64,000 bases of DNA from Bombyx mori (lineage: Eukaryota; Arthropoda; Insecta; Lepidoptera; Bombycidae): NCBI RefSeq assembly GCF_030269925.1, contig NC_085114.1:12728001-12792000 (forward strand). The letters are read 5' to 3'. Below are positions 45,201 to 60,200 of the stretch, in pieces. Position numbers and translations under genes: made by a program. The first letter of the stretch is position 1. Every line of letters starts with the position of its first letter. Under the pieces are notes generated by a model, which was given only the letters and a program-made list of their open reading frames with translations, was not told where the DNA came from and searched no databases.

Positions 45201-48200
45201 AACGGTAGCATCAGAGTCGACACCGATTGAGGTTCTGATAGTTTCTAAGCTGGCTCTTTGGTTCGAATTATTTTGCCAGCGTCTCATTCTCTTATCGACT
45301 ATCTCCTTTAACTCTCTGCTCTCATTGTTCGATCGTCGGAACTTCTGCTTAATCCTGAATATAAAATAATTATTTTTATGTGAAACTTAGAACTAACATT
45401 CTACTTAAATGAAAAAAATTATCAATATAAATGCAATCGTTATATTCCTATATCAGCCTCATCAAATTTTTTCATACAACGAACCTCTTCTTGATCAATC
45501 TGAAGATTTTTCTCTTGCAGACGAAAATGATGAAGATGATTAATCCGATAAGGACGTTGTAGGCGTCTGTAAATTTCCAGATATCTTCGGCTTCTGGGTA
45601 TATAGCGCTGACTACCTCTAGGATCCAGCTAACACCCATTACCGCAAGCAACTTGATGTAAAGGAGCAGCCTGAAAGATTAACAAAAGTTTTATCATACG
45701 TATGAATATGTGTCTTACCCAGGCTTTTTACTGGCGGTGGGACCTCTTGTGAGTGGTCCCCTGGTAGTCGAAATTCGACTACAATTATTAATTTAAATTA
45801 TAAGTTTGAACATTATTATGGTTCTATTGTCAAAGACTTCTATGATGACAGATTTCACCAAGGCTACACTGTTGACAAATAATATTAATTTAATTTTTTT
45901 GTTTAATTTCCATTCCTATTTAGTTTCCTTGTTATATCACAGAAAACACAATGAAGTATTTTATTGTTTATTCATTCTGAAATACCCCAGATCATTATCA
46001 CTACTTATTATACAACAAAGTCGCTTTCTCTGTCCCTATATCTGTCTGTCCTTATGTATGCTTAAATCTTTAAAACTACGCAACGGATTTTGATGCGGTT
46101 TTTTTTAATAGATAGAGTGATTGAAGTGGAAGGTTTATATGTATAATAACATCCATTAAATAGTGGAGAAATCAATAATAAATTACAGTTTCCGAAGCAG
46201 AGCGAGGGCGGGTCGCTAGTATATTTTTTTTTGAATTTTTTTTATTGCTTAGATGTGTGGACGAGCTCACAGTCCACTTGGTGTTAAGTGGTTACTGGAG
46301 CCCATGGACATCTAAAACGTAAATGCGCCACCCACCTTGAGATATAAGTTCTAAGATCTCAGTATAGTTACAACGGCTGCCCCACCCTTCAAACCGAAAC
46401 GCATTACTGCTTCACGGCAGAAATAGGCAGGGCGGTGGTACCTACCCGCGCGGACTCACAAGAAGTCCTACCACCAGTAATATAGATATAGTTACTACCT
46501 TTGTCGATCATTCCGGTGCTGATCGTGCGTGGAACTGTCTTTCGATTTGAGCACCGACGTTTGCTTCTTAATCTGCGCTATTTTCACGGCGGTCAGCACG
46601 AAGAAAGTCATATTGGCGATGCAGAGTATTGAAATCGGACCGTACAGGTAAATGAGTTTACTCGTACCTGAAAATAAAGGTTTCCAAATAATTAATTGGA
46701 TTTTTTTTATAAGTATAATTTTTAAAATGCTGATACTTAGAACTCAGTTTTCATGGTAGGTGAACGACGGCATTTGATAATGATATAAATGTGTTGAGTC
46801 TCTGTATCGGGCCAGGATTAATTCTCGAAGGATTAGGATACGTGTTCAGTTAAGTGACTAAAGTACATTCGGATTAAAAACTAACGTGCTATCTACAGCC
46901 CGAAAAAATACCGAGCGAGACTGCCGTAGCATTTTTTTTTCCTACCTGAGCTGATAGTCTAGAGAGAACATATCAGCGTAACCTTAACTAGTAAGTGAGC
47001 TCAGGGGGCTCAAACCTGACGACGTTGCCAACACGAACCCTAGCGAGCGCATCGAGAAACTCAGCGGGCTGTGTCTGTGGGTTAATTTACTCGCCGAACC
47101 CTTGGTCGCAAGCGACGGGTTCGACGTGAACGATGACCGGGTTGGAATATAATTATCGCTTAAATGTCGCATCTGGACAGGACTAACGAAGCGAAAGCGT
47201 TCCATCTAGTGAAAGCGAGCCGCAACTACTCGACAAACATCGGCACACTTCGGGTGGTGTTCTTCGGCAGAGTCGAGGTGTCATCGCTCGGGTTGAATCA
47301 AAGCACATTCGTTGCCTGACTTAGGAAGAGTGAAGACGTCTCGGAACTATCTTCGATTCGTGCTACGCAATCTCTTTGCACGATTACCCACCCACTATGT
47401 TTTTTTAATATTTTTATTTATTGCTTAGATGGGTGAACGAGCTTACAGCCCACCTGGTTAAATGGTTACTGGAGTCCATAGACATCTACAACGTAAATGT
47501 GCCACCCACCTTGAGAAATAACTTCTAAGATCTCAGTATAGTTACAACGGCTACCCCACCCTTCAAACCGAAACGCATTACTGCTTCACGGCAGAAATAG
47601 GCAGAGTGGTGGTACCTACGCGCGCGGACTTACAATACGTCCTACCACCAGTAATTACGCAAATTATAACCCACTATATCAAAAAAAAATAACGAAAATA
47701 TCGGTCTATTCTGTGACATATTTAAATGGTATTGATAGATAATAAGGGCACATATGTAGTTCTTACAAATGATTAAGTTATTACCGTAAATAAAACATCC
47801 TTGTTGCCGGATCATTGGTAATAAGGGATGCGGCGGAAGACCCGAGAACTCCAATCCAACAAGTAGAGCAGTCAGCACAGTAGGTATACCAAACGCGTAT
47901 AAAGAATATGCCACGAAGCGGGTCCGCAGTGACATTTTCTCTAAAGATTTTCCACGTTTGCCGCTGAAAGAAAATGCAAAAGATCTTTATTGATGGACGA
48001 TTGAATCTGTTTTTACAGACAAGCTTAGAGTCTCCGCTATGAAGTGCGACGAAAACCTTTAAGGCCATGTCGTCTTCTCGCATTAAAACTGTATAATCTC
48101 AAAACTCACTAATTTTACAGGAGAGTGCTTTAAAGGTTTAACATTGTGATATTTTTAATATTAATCATCTTGGCAACATTTCTTTTTTTACCAGTTACAT

Positions 48201-51200
48201 TATCTGTCTTTTAAAGTAAGATAAAATTTTGTACCTATTAATTTTGTTAATAGTAGGTAAACTAAAAAAAACTAAAACTAAACTACGCTCTTATGACAGT
48301 ATCTATGAGAAAAATACTGGTGATACCAAATGATTCAGCATATTAACTCAATTTCGAATATTTTTGTAAATTGTACACTTTTAATGCGAAAAAGCGATGT
48401 GTAGCCTATAAATTCGCCTATGGGTCTCATACAATTCAAAGATATAAAAACTGTAAAATACATTTAAGACAAAAATACATAATACAATTATAACTTTTTT
48501 ATCGGTCGAAGTATGTCTTGGAAGCCCGTACGGTATCACCGTACTGCCTATTTCGGCCCTCAAGCAGTAATGCATTCCGATTTCAAGAACGGACAGCGGT
48601 GGTACTAAAAATTTTAGTACTTAGACCTTATATCTCAATGGAGATGGCGGTATATATACAATCTATTTATATATAAATAGGCAAAGACAAAATAGTTCAG
48701 TACCGTACTATACATTGTTTTTCAACTGTTTTTAATTATTTAGTCATCAGGCCATTTTAGCGCTTAGTGATATTAGTAAAAAAAATAAAAAGTTTAATAA
48801 CCAAAAAGAGTGAATGCAAAATTTTACGTGAATCTAAATCTTAATCTCATTATGTTCTGAATACTATTGTGAGCACTAGTTTAAATAAATACTCAATAAT
48901 AATAATAATAATCAAAACAGCATTGTTTTATTTGGTTTCCATGAAAACGCCTGACACAAAGTTAACGGTTAAAACTTTTAATAGAATAATTGGTGCTGTA
49001 AATTTGTAATGTAGCCTAATAGATTCTAGATTTATTTATGAATCAATAGCGTTAATATTGTTTTTTTAAAACATTTTTTTATAAATCCAGGTTGATGGCT
49101 TCCATTTATGGATACCCGGTCGAGAGGGGGACAGACCGGGTTATGTTGGACTCCGGCCCCTCCAGAGAAGAAGAGGGAGAAGGGGAGGATCGAGGCCCTC
49201 CACCTTCCCCAATTCCTGGCTACCTACCCCTGAGTAATCTTGGAAAACCTCGTTTCGAGAAAGATAATATGTAATAGCGCTCTGGAGACAGCGTGGAGGG
49301 GTATTCATTCCAGAGCTAAATGGTACGTGACAAAAGGATCTTTGGAAACGCACTGTGCGACAGATGTGAAGAGGAAAAAGGAGATGGAGGAATCATCTTC
49401 AACAATTCCTCAAAGTACTCCTCGTAAATCATACGGTACAGAACACAGAGAGAACTGAAGTTGCTCCGTAGTCACTAACAGTGGATAATATATCAAACTC
49501 CAGAAGAAATTTTTGAATAACAAGATTGGCAGCGAGGTTACCTTATGTGTTAGTTAGTGGAGGTGTTCAAATATCTGTATTTGGTAGTAGGGCACAATTT
49601 TAGAACAAGATATTTTTGAAAATTTCAGAAATTATAACGCTTGACATATTATTATGAGTCGACTATTATCAAAGCCGGCAATTTGACTTTTGGACAATTA
49701 TTGGTAAATCAGAAAAACGAATTATTGACTTTGTATTCCATTGGCAGTCACAAAACTCTTCTGAACGACATCTTAGATAAATAACAGGTTAAGTATTAAC
49801 CTTTATTTAATGCAGGTTTTGAACCGTATTCTTTGAAGGAAACGATTATATTCAAATCAATCTGTATTGACATATCAATAACATTTTTTTGTCCAAACGC
49901 ACAGATTGCCACCTTTGATAATAGACGACTCATATTACGAGTATTACAATGTACCAAGGCCAAAAGCATTTCTCTGAAAAGCAAACAATGCGAACGATTA
50001 ATTGAAGTCACGAGATAGCTCACGTTTAATTATTCAAATCGGACATTTCGCGTGAGTTCTGCGTGGCTAACGGACTGTCAATTATTTTTGTGTATCATTA
50101 AATATAATTATTACGTGCTCGTACATTGCGACTCGAGGACGCGAAGCCGAATTATATTTTCAATGCTTTTAATCAAATGTATTCGTAAACGCCAAAAATA
50201 ACAAGACATCAAAACATGTACGATTGGTAAGAACGGAACGTATGAAAAGAGTGTGAAACGGAGCGTTAATACGTGAGGGAGAGAAAACGGAAAGAAAGTG
50301 AGAAGAGAACGAGAGAAAAGGAAGATGGCGAATATGGTTAAAAAAAAAAAGTAAGGCGTAATAAGTGTTAATTATTCTATTATTATTATTATAACAGAAG
50401 ATTTTGGAACAGTGTAACTTTTATTTTATGCCCTGCGATCCCTATACTAGAAAACATTTAATACAGATTTTTCACTTTGAGAAGGCGGCACGATATGAGA
50501 ACCCTCTTGTCGTGGCCGCTGGAAATTACATACGTAAATGTACGTTTACATAAACGGTCGACGTCGCCCTAAACACGTAATTACGGACCCTCCCGATCCA
50601 TTAACGGTGCTTTTAGGTACCACAAGCACCGGTCACCGTCCTCTTCGTTTGCGACAAAGGACTCGACAAGTAAATCAACCCATAGACACAGCCCACTGAG
50701 TTTCTCGCAGGATCTTCTCAGTTGGTCGCGTTTCCGATCCGGTGGTAGATTCTGCGAAGCGCTGCTCTTGCTAGAGGGCTAGTGTAAGCATCACTCCGGT
50801 TTGAGCCCCGTGAGCTCACCTACACGCGTTAGGGTGGAGCTGAAATAGCCTCTCAAGGCTATCAGCATAGGTAGAAAAAAAATCAGAATAATAAGTATAA
50901 AAGAATCAGGGAAATGTATTAAACAGAATATTTTTGCTTGGAAATCATATGAACTTAAGTACTCATTTTACTGTGTATATACCTACTTAAAGAATACAAG
51001 GCTTCTTTCGGTAAGCGGTTACTACAGTCAATTTATAGAAGTCATTGAATAAATCAAATCAGTTTTTTTTTATTCAACATAAATGAAAGTACATACTTGT
51101 TCAATGGTCAAAAAGAACTACCGCCAATTCACAAAAACTAGCCTCCGTCCTGAGAAGAACTGGCCAGAAACACAGGGGGCATGTTTTTTTTTTTTTAATA

Positions 51201-54200
51201 TTCGATTAGCCGCTCGCAAAATACAATAAATAGCTTAGGATTATACTCATAAAATAATCAGTAGGATTATCATTAAGTATTATGGTCCCTGGTATGGTAA
51301 AATCATGCTGTTTTGCTACTATTTTCACATAGCCCCGTCTCTTCATTAAGGTGCTTTAAAAGACGGAGACGGACGGATTTGATGGAGAACAGATTATAAC
51401 GTTCTCTGAATATCCGGTAATGAGATCGTTAATTTACTTTAAAATTGTCGTGGTCCGGTTTAGATCGAAGCAAATTAATGTAGGTACAAAAAAAAATGCT
51501 TGTCTATTCACTTTTTTTATTTTTTATTGCTTAGATGGGTGGACGAGCTCACAGCCCACCTGGTGTTAAGTGGTTACTGGAGCCCATAGACATCCACAAC
51601 GTAAATGCGCCACCCACCTTGAGATATAAGTTCTAAGGTCTCAAGTATAGTTACAACGGCTGCCTCACCCTTCTAACCGAAATGCATTACTGCTTCACGG
51701 CAGAAATAGGCAGGGCGGTGGTATCCATCCGCGCAGACTCACAAGAGGTCCTACCACCAGTAATTACGCAAATTAAATTTTCACTTCCAATGTGCGTCTG
51801 CGAATTATTTATGTAATTTATTTCAAATGTTTTCGCAACACCCATTAAGAAATGTCAAAAACAGCGAATTACCTAGGCGTTAATAAGCTTAAAAATAAAA
51901 TTTTCACCTATCAAAATTGGCGCAGAATATTCTGAAATATTTTTGTAGTCAAACATTGACGCAAGACTTTGTCAAATTTACAGTGATTTATTTGTAAACT
52001 AATTCCGAACTATCGTCGCTTTAAATATTATAAATTTAACCGATGACGAAGTATCAGAGATTATATTTAATCATGTGGGATGGAAAAAATATTGTATACG
52101 TGCCTCCGCTACGGTTTTTTTGTTTTCTACAGGAGAGAATCGCTGGTTCCCCATCCGCGCAGGGAGTTGAACCTCACTAAAAACTCCTGCCGCTCACAGC
52201 CGGCGCCCTACCCCGGACCGGGCCGGAGCCCAGTCGGAGTTATTGAGACGGCGGGACAGGGTTTACGCAGAGCATATTACATCCATCCCGCCGTCCACCA
52301 GACGCCGGACCGGCGGCCGCCGGCGAAACGACCACCGGCTCCCACGGTCGACGGGCCGGGAGCCCACCTTGATGGCGCCACACTGCACCTTCCCCCAGAG
52401 CGGCCGGGGGAACGCGGTCTACCATCACCCGGCTTCCTATTACGGGCGTGGTGTAAATCACCCCGCCCCACGGCTGGGTCCCTCCCCGCATAAAGCGGGT
52501 GGAGCCCAAAGCTCTTAGGGAGCCGGGTCACGGAAGGGACCCCGGTCTCGACCCCCTGCTTGGCGGCGGCGGATTACTGTGTAGTGAGGAGAGCTTTGCC
52601 TCACCCGCCCCGCCGCCTCCTTCTGCAAGATGTTGGACTCGCAGAAGTCGAGAATAGCTTTCCAGGACTCGTCGCCGCCAAACATCGACGCCACGACGCC
52701 AGGCAGCGACAAGTCCGGTCCTATCTTTGCGACCAGGACACGGCGCTGCACCTCCCAAGCGGGGCAGACAGCGAGCGTATGCTCCGCCGTGTCCAGGTCG
52801 TGTCCACAATTGTGGCACCTCGTCGTCGGCTCAGTTCCTATCCGGTGCAGGTACTTCCCGAAGCATCCGTGCCCGGTCAGCACCTGCACCAGACGAAAGG
52901 TGAGGCGTCCTGCGCCACGATTCACCCAATTATCAAAGACCGGGTAAACCGCCTCGACGGTCTGTAGACCCCACGTGGGGTTGGCCAACCGCCTCGACCA
53001 CGATTCGAGCACGGACCGCCGAGACTCCGCTACCGTAGACTATTCTATGATACAAGGTAGACTGGTATTTTTAGGTAAAAAATATCAAATTGAAGTCGTC
53101 GTGGCTGGATAAGACGTCTGATGCATTTGTATCGAGCTATGCGACGGTGTTCGAATCCCGCAGGCGGGTACTAATTTTTCTAATGAAATACGAACTTCAC
53201 AAATGTTCACGATTGTCTTCCACGGTGAAGGAATAACATCGTGTAATATTATAATTTAATAAAATTATAATTTGCGTATTTACTGGTGGTAGGACCTCTT
53301 GTGAGTCCGCGCGGGTAGGTACCACCACCCTGCCTATTTCTGCCGTCAAGCAGTAATACGTTTCGATTTGAAGGGTGGGGCAGCCGTTGTAACTATACTG
53401 AGACCTTAGAACTTATATCTCAAGGTGGGTGGCGACATTTACCTTGTACATGTCTATGGGCTCTAGTAACCACTTAACACTAGGTGAGCTGAGCTCATTC
53501 ACCCATAAAAGCAATAAAAAGAATTGGTATATAGCGTCCGAATTTTTTTTTTATTGCCCTTGTAGGCAGACGAGCGTGCATACGGCCCACCTGATGGTGA
53601 GTGGTTACCGTCGCCCATAGACTTCAGCAATGCCAGGGGCAGAGCCAAGCCGCTGCCTACCAAATTGTATTCTAAACTAATGTTACTTGCATTAAACAAT
53701 ACAACACAATAAAAAAGCACCTGACGCGCTAGGTCAACGAACTGCGATGACCGCGATGCACCTTCGCATTACATTGCCGGTCACGTAATATGAAATCACT
53801 AAATGAGAAGTTTTTTGTAGCAGCTTAAGTAATGTTAGTAAATTGAAGATTGTAGGTATTATATGGGAAATTTCCTCGTCGAACCCGTCGCTTGAGACGA
53901 AGGGCTCGACGAGCGAATTAACCCATAGACAAACACAGCCCACTGAGTTTCTCGCCGGATTTTCTTAGCGGGTCGCGATCTGATCCGGTGGTAGATTCTG
54001 TGAAGCACTGCTCTTGATAGGGCCAGTGTAAGCAACACTTCCGATTTGAGCCCCGTGAGCTCACCTACACGTTAAGGCGAAGCTGAAATAGCCTCTCAAG
54101 GCTATCAGCATATGTAGGGAAAAAAGAGGAAATAAATGCTCTAATATTAAAAGAGACAAGTGCTTAGTAGAGTATCGTTATGGCTTAGAAACCGTCTTAT

Positions 54201-57200
54201 TACGTCTTTTATTGACTGTAACTGTATAAAAAATCAAATGTAAATGAACGACACACGAACTTAAAGAACGTACACACAAACATACCTATCTAAATAATTT
54301 AGATTTAAAAAAATAAAATAAAAAAAAACCCGCGAGATTGATGCGTATATTCTATTTAATCTATGATTTATGATAATTCAAATGCGTTTTCCGTGGCCGT
54401 GGACCGCTCTACTTGTCATAAATCGTATTAGAATATTACAATAAAGAAGTTTTTGGGGACTTGATTGACGCCGACTGAAGCCGAGCTGCTGATTATATAT
54501 AAGAACTCTTTTTCATTTAATATTCATATCAATTTGATAGTCGTTGCTCTGCGAAAACTGCCGGGAGTTTAATCTACAGGCGTTATGTATGCTTAGTGAG
54601 AGATTTGTTAACGTTCTCGATAGCGTAAAAGTTAACTCAAATTTGTATGGAGTTGGAATGTTTGACTAGGTTTGCCGCTAGGGGCGCTGTTCCAACTGCA
54701 TGCTAAATTTGAGTTAACTTTTACGCTATCGAGAACGGTATAAAACTCGCACTAAGCACACTGATGACGTAAACAAAAGGGCATTGAAGCTATCCTTCCT
54801 ATCCTTTCTATCCCGCGTAGTCATCTCATACATATGAAGCGTAATAAAGTAGTAAAGAAGTAGAATAACAGTCGATCGATGTTCGAAATTCGACTGTAAA
54901 TACTTCTCAATATAAAGTTTCATTTTATACAATATATAATACCTTTTAGTTTGATATTGAGAAAAGGACCCTTTCTAAAATAATAATAAAGTTCATTTTT
55001 AAGCAAACCCAAAAGAAAAATCATTCGTTTTTAACTTACATGGCTGCCTACATTAGTCTACCCGCGATTATGACGTTTGCAACAGCCGAAATATCGAAAA
55101 CTCATTGATCGTGAAAAACATTATAACGACCCGCTAAACAGTATATTGTTTATAAACAAAAATCAGTTGACAAACACCCCATCAGATGGTACTTTATTGT
55201 TTTGTCTTTGCAATGTTACAAGATCGCTCAATTGTTTTCTACCCTCAGTACGGTGCGTGTTACAGAATCGTAGTACCATATCTATATCTATACTAATATT
55301 ATAAAGAGGAAAGATTTGTTTGTTTGTTTGTTTCGAATAGGCTCCGAAACTACTGGACCGATTTGAAAAATTCTTTTTCCATTAGAAGCCGACATTGTCC
55401 CTGATGAACATAGGCTACTTTTTTATTTTATTTTTTTTGGTTTCATGTGTGTTTTAATGTTTCCGAAGCGAAGCGAGGGCGAGTCGCTAGTAAGCGTGAA
55501 CTATAGTCGGGAAATTGATGAATAGTAGTAAATTAGTAAATACCTGAAAGTCCACCAGATGTCGAAGCACATGACGTTGAGCCAAAAGAAGGCCGCCAGC
55601 AACGAATAGTAGATCACGAATGCTGTAATCAAAAGGATAATGTTTAAAATTTTATTTGGGGTTTAAAAAGGGTTTATCGGAGCCTTTAAATGTCCAAACG
55701 TGAGTGTTAATGAAGAGGAAGTGTGAGAGTAGCCCCAGTGGTTGATACATTAAAGAGCAGACGGTTAGCGTGGTGTGGACATGTGATGCGTAGAGAGGAG
55801 ATGCATGTGACTTGGAGACGTAATGGAAATGGTAATGCAAGGTAAAGGGGGAAGACGACGACCGAAGAAGACATGGATTGAGTGTGTGAATGACGATATG
55901 GAAGAAAGAGGAGTGAGTGTTTTGATGACGGCTGATAGAGAAGAATAGATTAAAAACAATTCGCTGTACCGACCCCAACTAGTGGGATAAGGTGAAGACA
56001 AAGAAAAGTGAATGCTAATGAATGAACCTTATTGAGATGTGTGGTGGCAGTCTCGATCGGAATGTCCGTCTGCTTCGCGACACCAAAAGTCAGAATGTTC
56101 GTGTCGACCCGCCTTAGCTCACAAAATTTGTAGCTTTGATTTTTTATTCGTCCGTCAGCACGTGTAAGCTTCGAGTTTTGCTATCGCACAACAGACGTCA
56201 TAACCATTAAGCCACATACCTATAAATAAATATACAAGTATTTCCTACCCAAATCTCCTCCTAATTCCTATCGTCATTTCTAGTGGCAAGCAGAAAAACT
56301 GGAATCATAGTGATATCACTATCTCCCAAGACTGCAAATACGAGTATACCCGACTAATTTAGACCCTAAAACTATATATATAATTGAAATTGAATGAAAT
56401 TGTTTCATTTAAATCGATTTTAACCGACTTCAAAAAAGGAGGAGGTTCTCAATTCGACTATATTTTTTTATATATTTGTTACCTCATAAATTTTTACTGG
56501 GTGAATCGATTTTGACGATTTTTATTTTATTAGAAAGCTGACGCTTCCCGTGTGGTCCCATTTCAATTTAGTCCAGTTCTGATAATGGTATCCATGAGAA
56601 AACCATATAAGTCTTAAATTTGCGTTAAGTACGTGCGCGATAAATAGATGAATAACTCAATATCACGCCAAACGATTTCGATGATTATTGTTTTTAGTGT
56701 ATATTAATTTGTTTTGGAATTATTATTTTTTTCTATATGAAATCGGTTTTTGTTAAAGCACGTCTATTTACAATTATTCAATGCTGAATACAATGGCAGA
56801 TACACACTCACATGCTAATAAAAAAATTGTTTACTCTTTTGATGAAAACAAAAAAAAAACTCGTAATATTCAAACACAAACCTAAATTTGAAATACGATC
56901 CTAAGATTACAAAATTGTTTGTTACTTTATATAATTAACTGTAGTACGTGTATTTTTACGAGACTCGCTTCAGCTGTTCATTCATATCAAACACATTCCG
57001 TAGCACAGAAATAGTTTGTATTTTTAGTCACAATATGTTACGTATAATAAAATACCAATCATTTTAGCAGATCATCAGAGTTAGGTAGGTAATGAAACAG
57101 TTAATCAAACTGATTCTCTATTTAAAAAAATTTTTTTTTTTTTTAGAACACGCATTGTGTTTCCTCACATAAAGCCAAGTGAAAGAACCTCACCAAAGTT

Positions 57201-60200
57201 TGCAAATTTCGAAAGCTATAGGTGTCAACTTGCAAAACAACTTGTCTCGCATCTATTGTGAAAGTACTATTTCTAACACTGTGTTGGCAGTACGGATTGA
57301 TGATTCATAGAGAAACGATTTGTAATCGAATAGCTCGTAAACCGCCAATAATGGTCTCCGAATTTTTTTTCTAATACCTTAGATATGGAGCGAAGCTAAG
57401 GGCATATACGTTGTTAATCACCTTCCTGAGATCTTAGACAAAACAAATTGAACACCAATGGAACACGTCATCTTAGAACTTTAGCGACTAATGTAAGTTC
57501 TTCAATAAACATATTATAATAATTTAAAAGTACACCTCGTTGAATGGTTTTGGTTTTATTTATTTATTGCATAGGTGGGTGGATGAGCTCACAGCCCACC
57601 TGGTTTTAAGTGGTTACTGGAGCCCATAGACATCTACGACGTAAATGCGCCACACACCTTGAGATATAAGTTGTAAGGTCTCAGTATAGTTACAACGGCT
57701 GCCCCACCCTTCAAACCGAAACGCATTACTGCTTCACGGCAGAAATAGGCAGGGCGGTGGTACCTACCCGCGCGGACTCACAACCTCACAACAGGTCCTA
57801 CCACCAGTAATTACGCAAATTATAATGTTGCGGGTTTCACTTTTATTACACGATGTTATTCCTTCACCGTGGAAGTCAATCGTGAACATTTGTTGAGTAC
57901 GTATTTCATTAGAAAAATTGGTACCCGCCTGCGGGATTCGAACACCGGTGCATCGCTTCAACACTAATGCACCGGACGTCTTATCTTTTAGGCCACGACG
58001 ACTTCAGATCCTTTCTGAGATCTTAGACAAAACAAATTGAACGCCAATGGAACACGTCATCTTAGAACTTTAGCGACTAATGTAAGTTCTTCAATAAACA
58101 TATTATAATAATTTAAAAGTACACCTCGTTGAATGGTTTTTGTTTTTATTTATTTATTGCATAGATGGGTGGACGAGCTCACAGCCCACCTGGTGTTAGG
58201 TGGTTACCGGAGCCCATAGACATCTACAACGTAAATGCCGTCACCCACCTTGAGATATGAGTACTAAGGTCTCAGTATAGTTACAACGGCTACCCCACCC
58301 TTCAAACCGAAACGCATTACTGCTTCACGGCAGAAATAGGCAGAGTGGTGGTACCTACCCGTGCTGACTCACAAGAATTCCTACTACCAGTAAAAGAAAA
58401 CTGTGGTGAGTAATAATATCTTATACAGAATGTCCCATAAGAAGTATATGAAGCCGATAACCTGTAGAGTTCTATTAGAATAATCGATTCATATAAAAAG
58501 GTACTATAGTCACGTTTTGGTTTGATATGCGCATTATGGGACACCCTGTATAAACTAGTTTTCAACATCCTGTAAGTGGACGGGAGAACACACGGCCTGC
58601 AACTCGTTCAAACTGCATGTGGCTTCAGAATTCTAAATCTGTTTTCTTGTTTACATATCTCCGTATACATGTTTCATTCTTAACGATTTGAGTTAGTGTT
58701 TCCACTTATATTCTGTTTATCTTACACGGGTCAGTCGCACTGCCCTGGGACCGGTTGCTTTGTATTTGCATTTGTTCATATCGATATTCCTTAACATTGC
58801 AATTTAATAAGCGCTTTTTTTTTATTGCTTAGATGGGTGCACGATCCCAGCCCACCTGGTGTCAAGTGTTTACTGGAGCCCATAGATATCTACAATGTAA
58901 ATGCGCCACCCACCTTGTGATAACAGTTCTAAGGTCTCAAGTTTAGTTACATACGGCTGCCCCACCCTTCAAACCGAAACGCATTACTGCTTCACGGCAG
59001 AAATAGGCAGGGTGGTGGTAGCTGCCCGTGCGGACTCACAAGAGGTCCTACCACCAGTAATTACGCAAATTATAATTTCGCGGGTTTGATTTTTATTACA
59101 CGATATTATTCCTTGACCGTGGAAGTCAATCGTGAACATTTTATTGAATACGTATTTCGTTAGCACCTACAAAAACCACACACAAACATGTGCAAACAAG
59201 TTCAAGTAACCAATAAACAAGTTTTGCGAACCAAAAAAAAATATCAATGGAATTATACTTAAAATGTATTGTGATAAAGATAGCCGTTGAATTCGTTTAG
59301 TTTTGTTGTTCGCTTTGAACCGTAATTGCTTTTCGGGAATTCCAGCAATCTTCATTGTAATTTATCAAAAATGCTCGAAAGTACTCACTGCAATGTCAGT
59401 GATTTACCAGAAGCCAGACATGAGTCTAGTACTATAAGGGCTCGACAAGTAAATCAACCCATAGACACAGCCCACTCAGTTTCTCCCCGGATCTTCTCAG
59501 TGGGTAGCGTTTCCTATCCGGGGGTAGATTCTGCGAAGCACTGCTCTTGCTAGGGCCAGTGTTAGCAACACTCCGGTTTGAGCCCCGTGAGCTCACCTAC
59601 ACGTTAAGAAGAAGCTGAAACAGCCTCGCGAGGCTATCAGCATGGGTAGGGAAAAAGGCATCTGTACGTAATATGGGATGGGAGTCAACAAGCCACTGCT
59701 TACGGTTGAGGACTTTCGAAACCTCATTTGAAGGAGGACACCGTTGAAACTGTTGCTCAGTGAATATTAGCAAACAATTTATATAGACTTTATCTTGTTA
59801 TTTAAGGTTTTATCATGTCGTTTGACATTACGACGTTAGTGGCTGCCAATTTCATGCTAAAATGCGCACACAGGTGACCCTATTTTACGTGAAGGATCAT
59901 TTACGACGTAAACACAAACAAAAATTCGTTTGTTCGTATTTTAAACTTTGCCATTTGACTATGTTTTGTGCGTACAATAATGAATAAGAGACAGGTGCTG
60001 TGTTCATCTAATTCCTGTTGCCTACTTCCTGCCCTTATCCCACTTCAAGTGGGGTCGGTTCAGCTATGATGCTGCATAGGAATTTGGCGTGAATTTTAAT
60101 TTACTATGCGCTGAATACTGGTATAATGAACACTAGACGATGACCGGTTTTTTTTATAACGCCATCTTGTTATTTCTTTAAAGCGGTTAGTTGCCCTCAA

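Larger units (their letters stand above)
48656..51511. other. Gene 2 intron between TM3 and TM4 exons; sparse content
   Basis: Besides the two LINE fragments at 49085 and 50469 I see no supported feature; an AATAATAATAATAATAATC run is near 48898. Confidence 0.45.
57425..58392. repeat. Tandem duplication of unique sequence plus Bm1
   Basis: TGAGATCTTAGACAAAACAA to TCGTTGAATGGTTTT occurs at 57425-57550 and again at 58014-58142; each copy is followed by a minus-strand Bm1. Unit length is about 589 bp. Confidence 0.85.

Noticed and set aside
52080..52530. GC-rich ORFs in several frames near 52.3 kb
   Set aside because: Lie in the 3' UTR of the R1-type LINE; frames overlap heavily with no domain.
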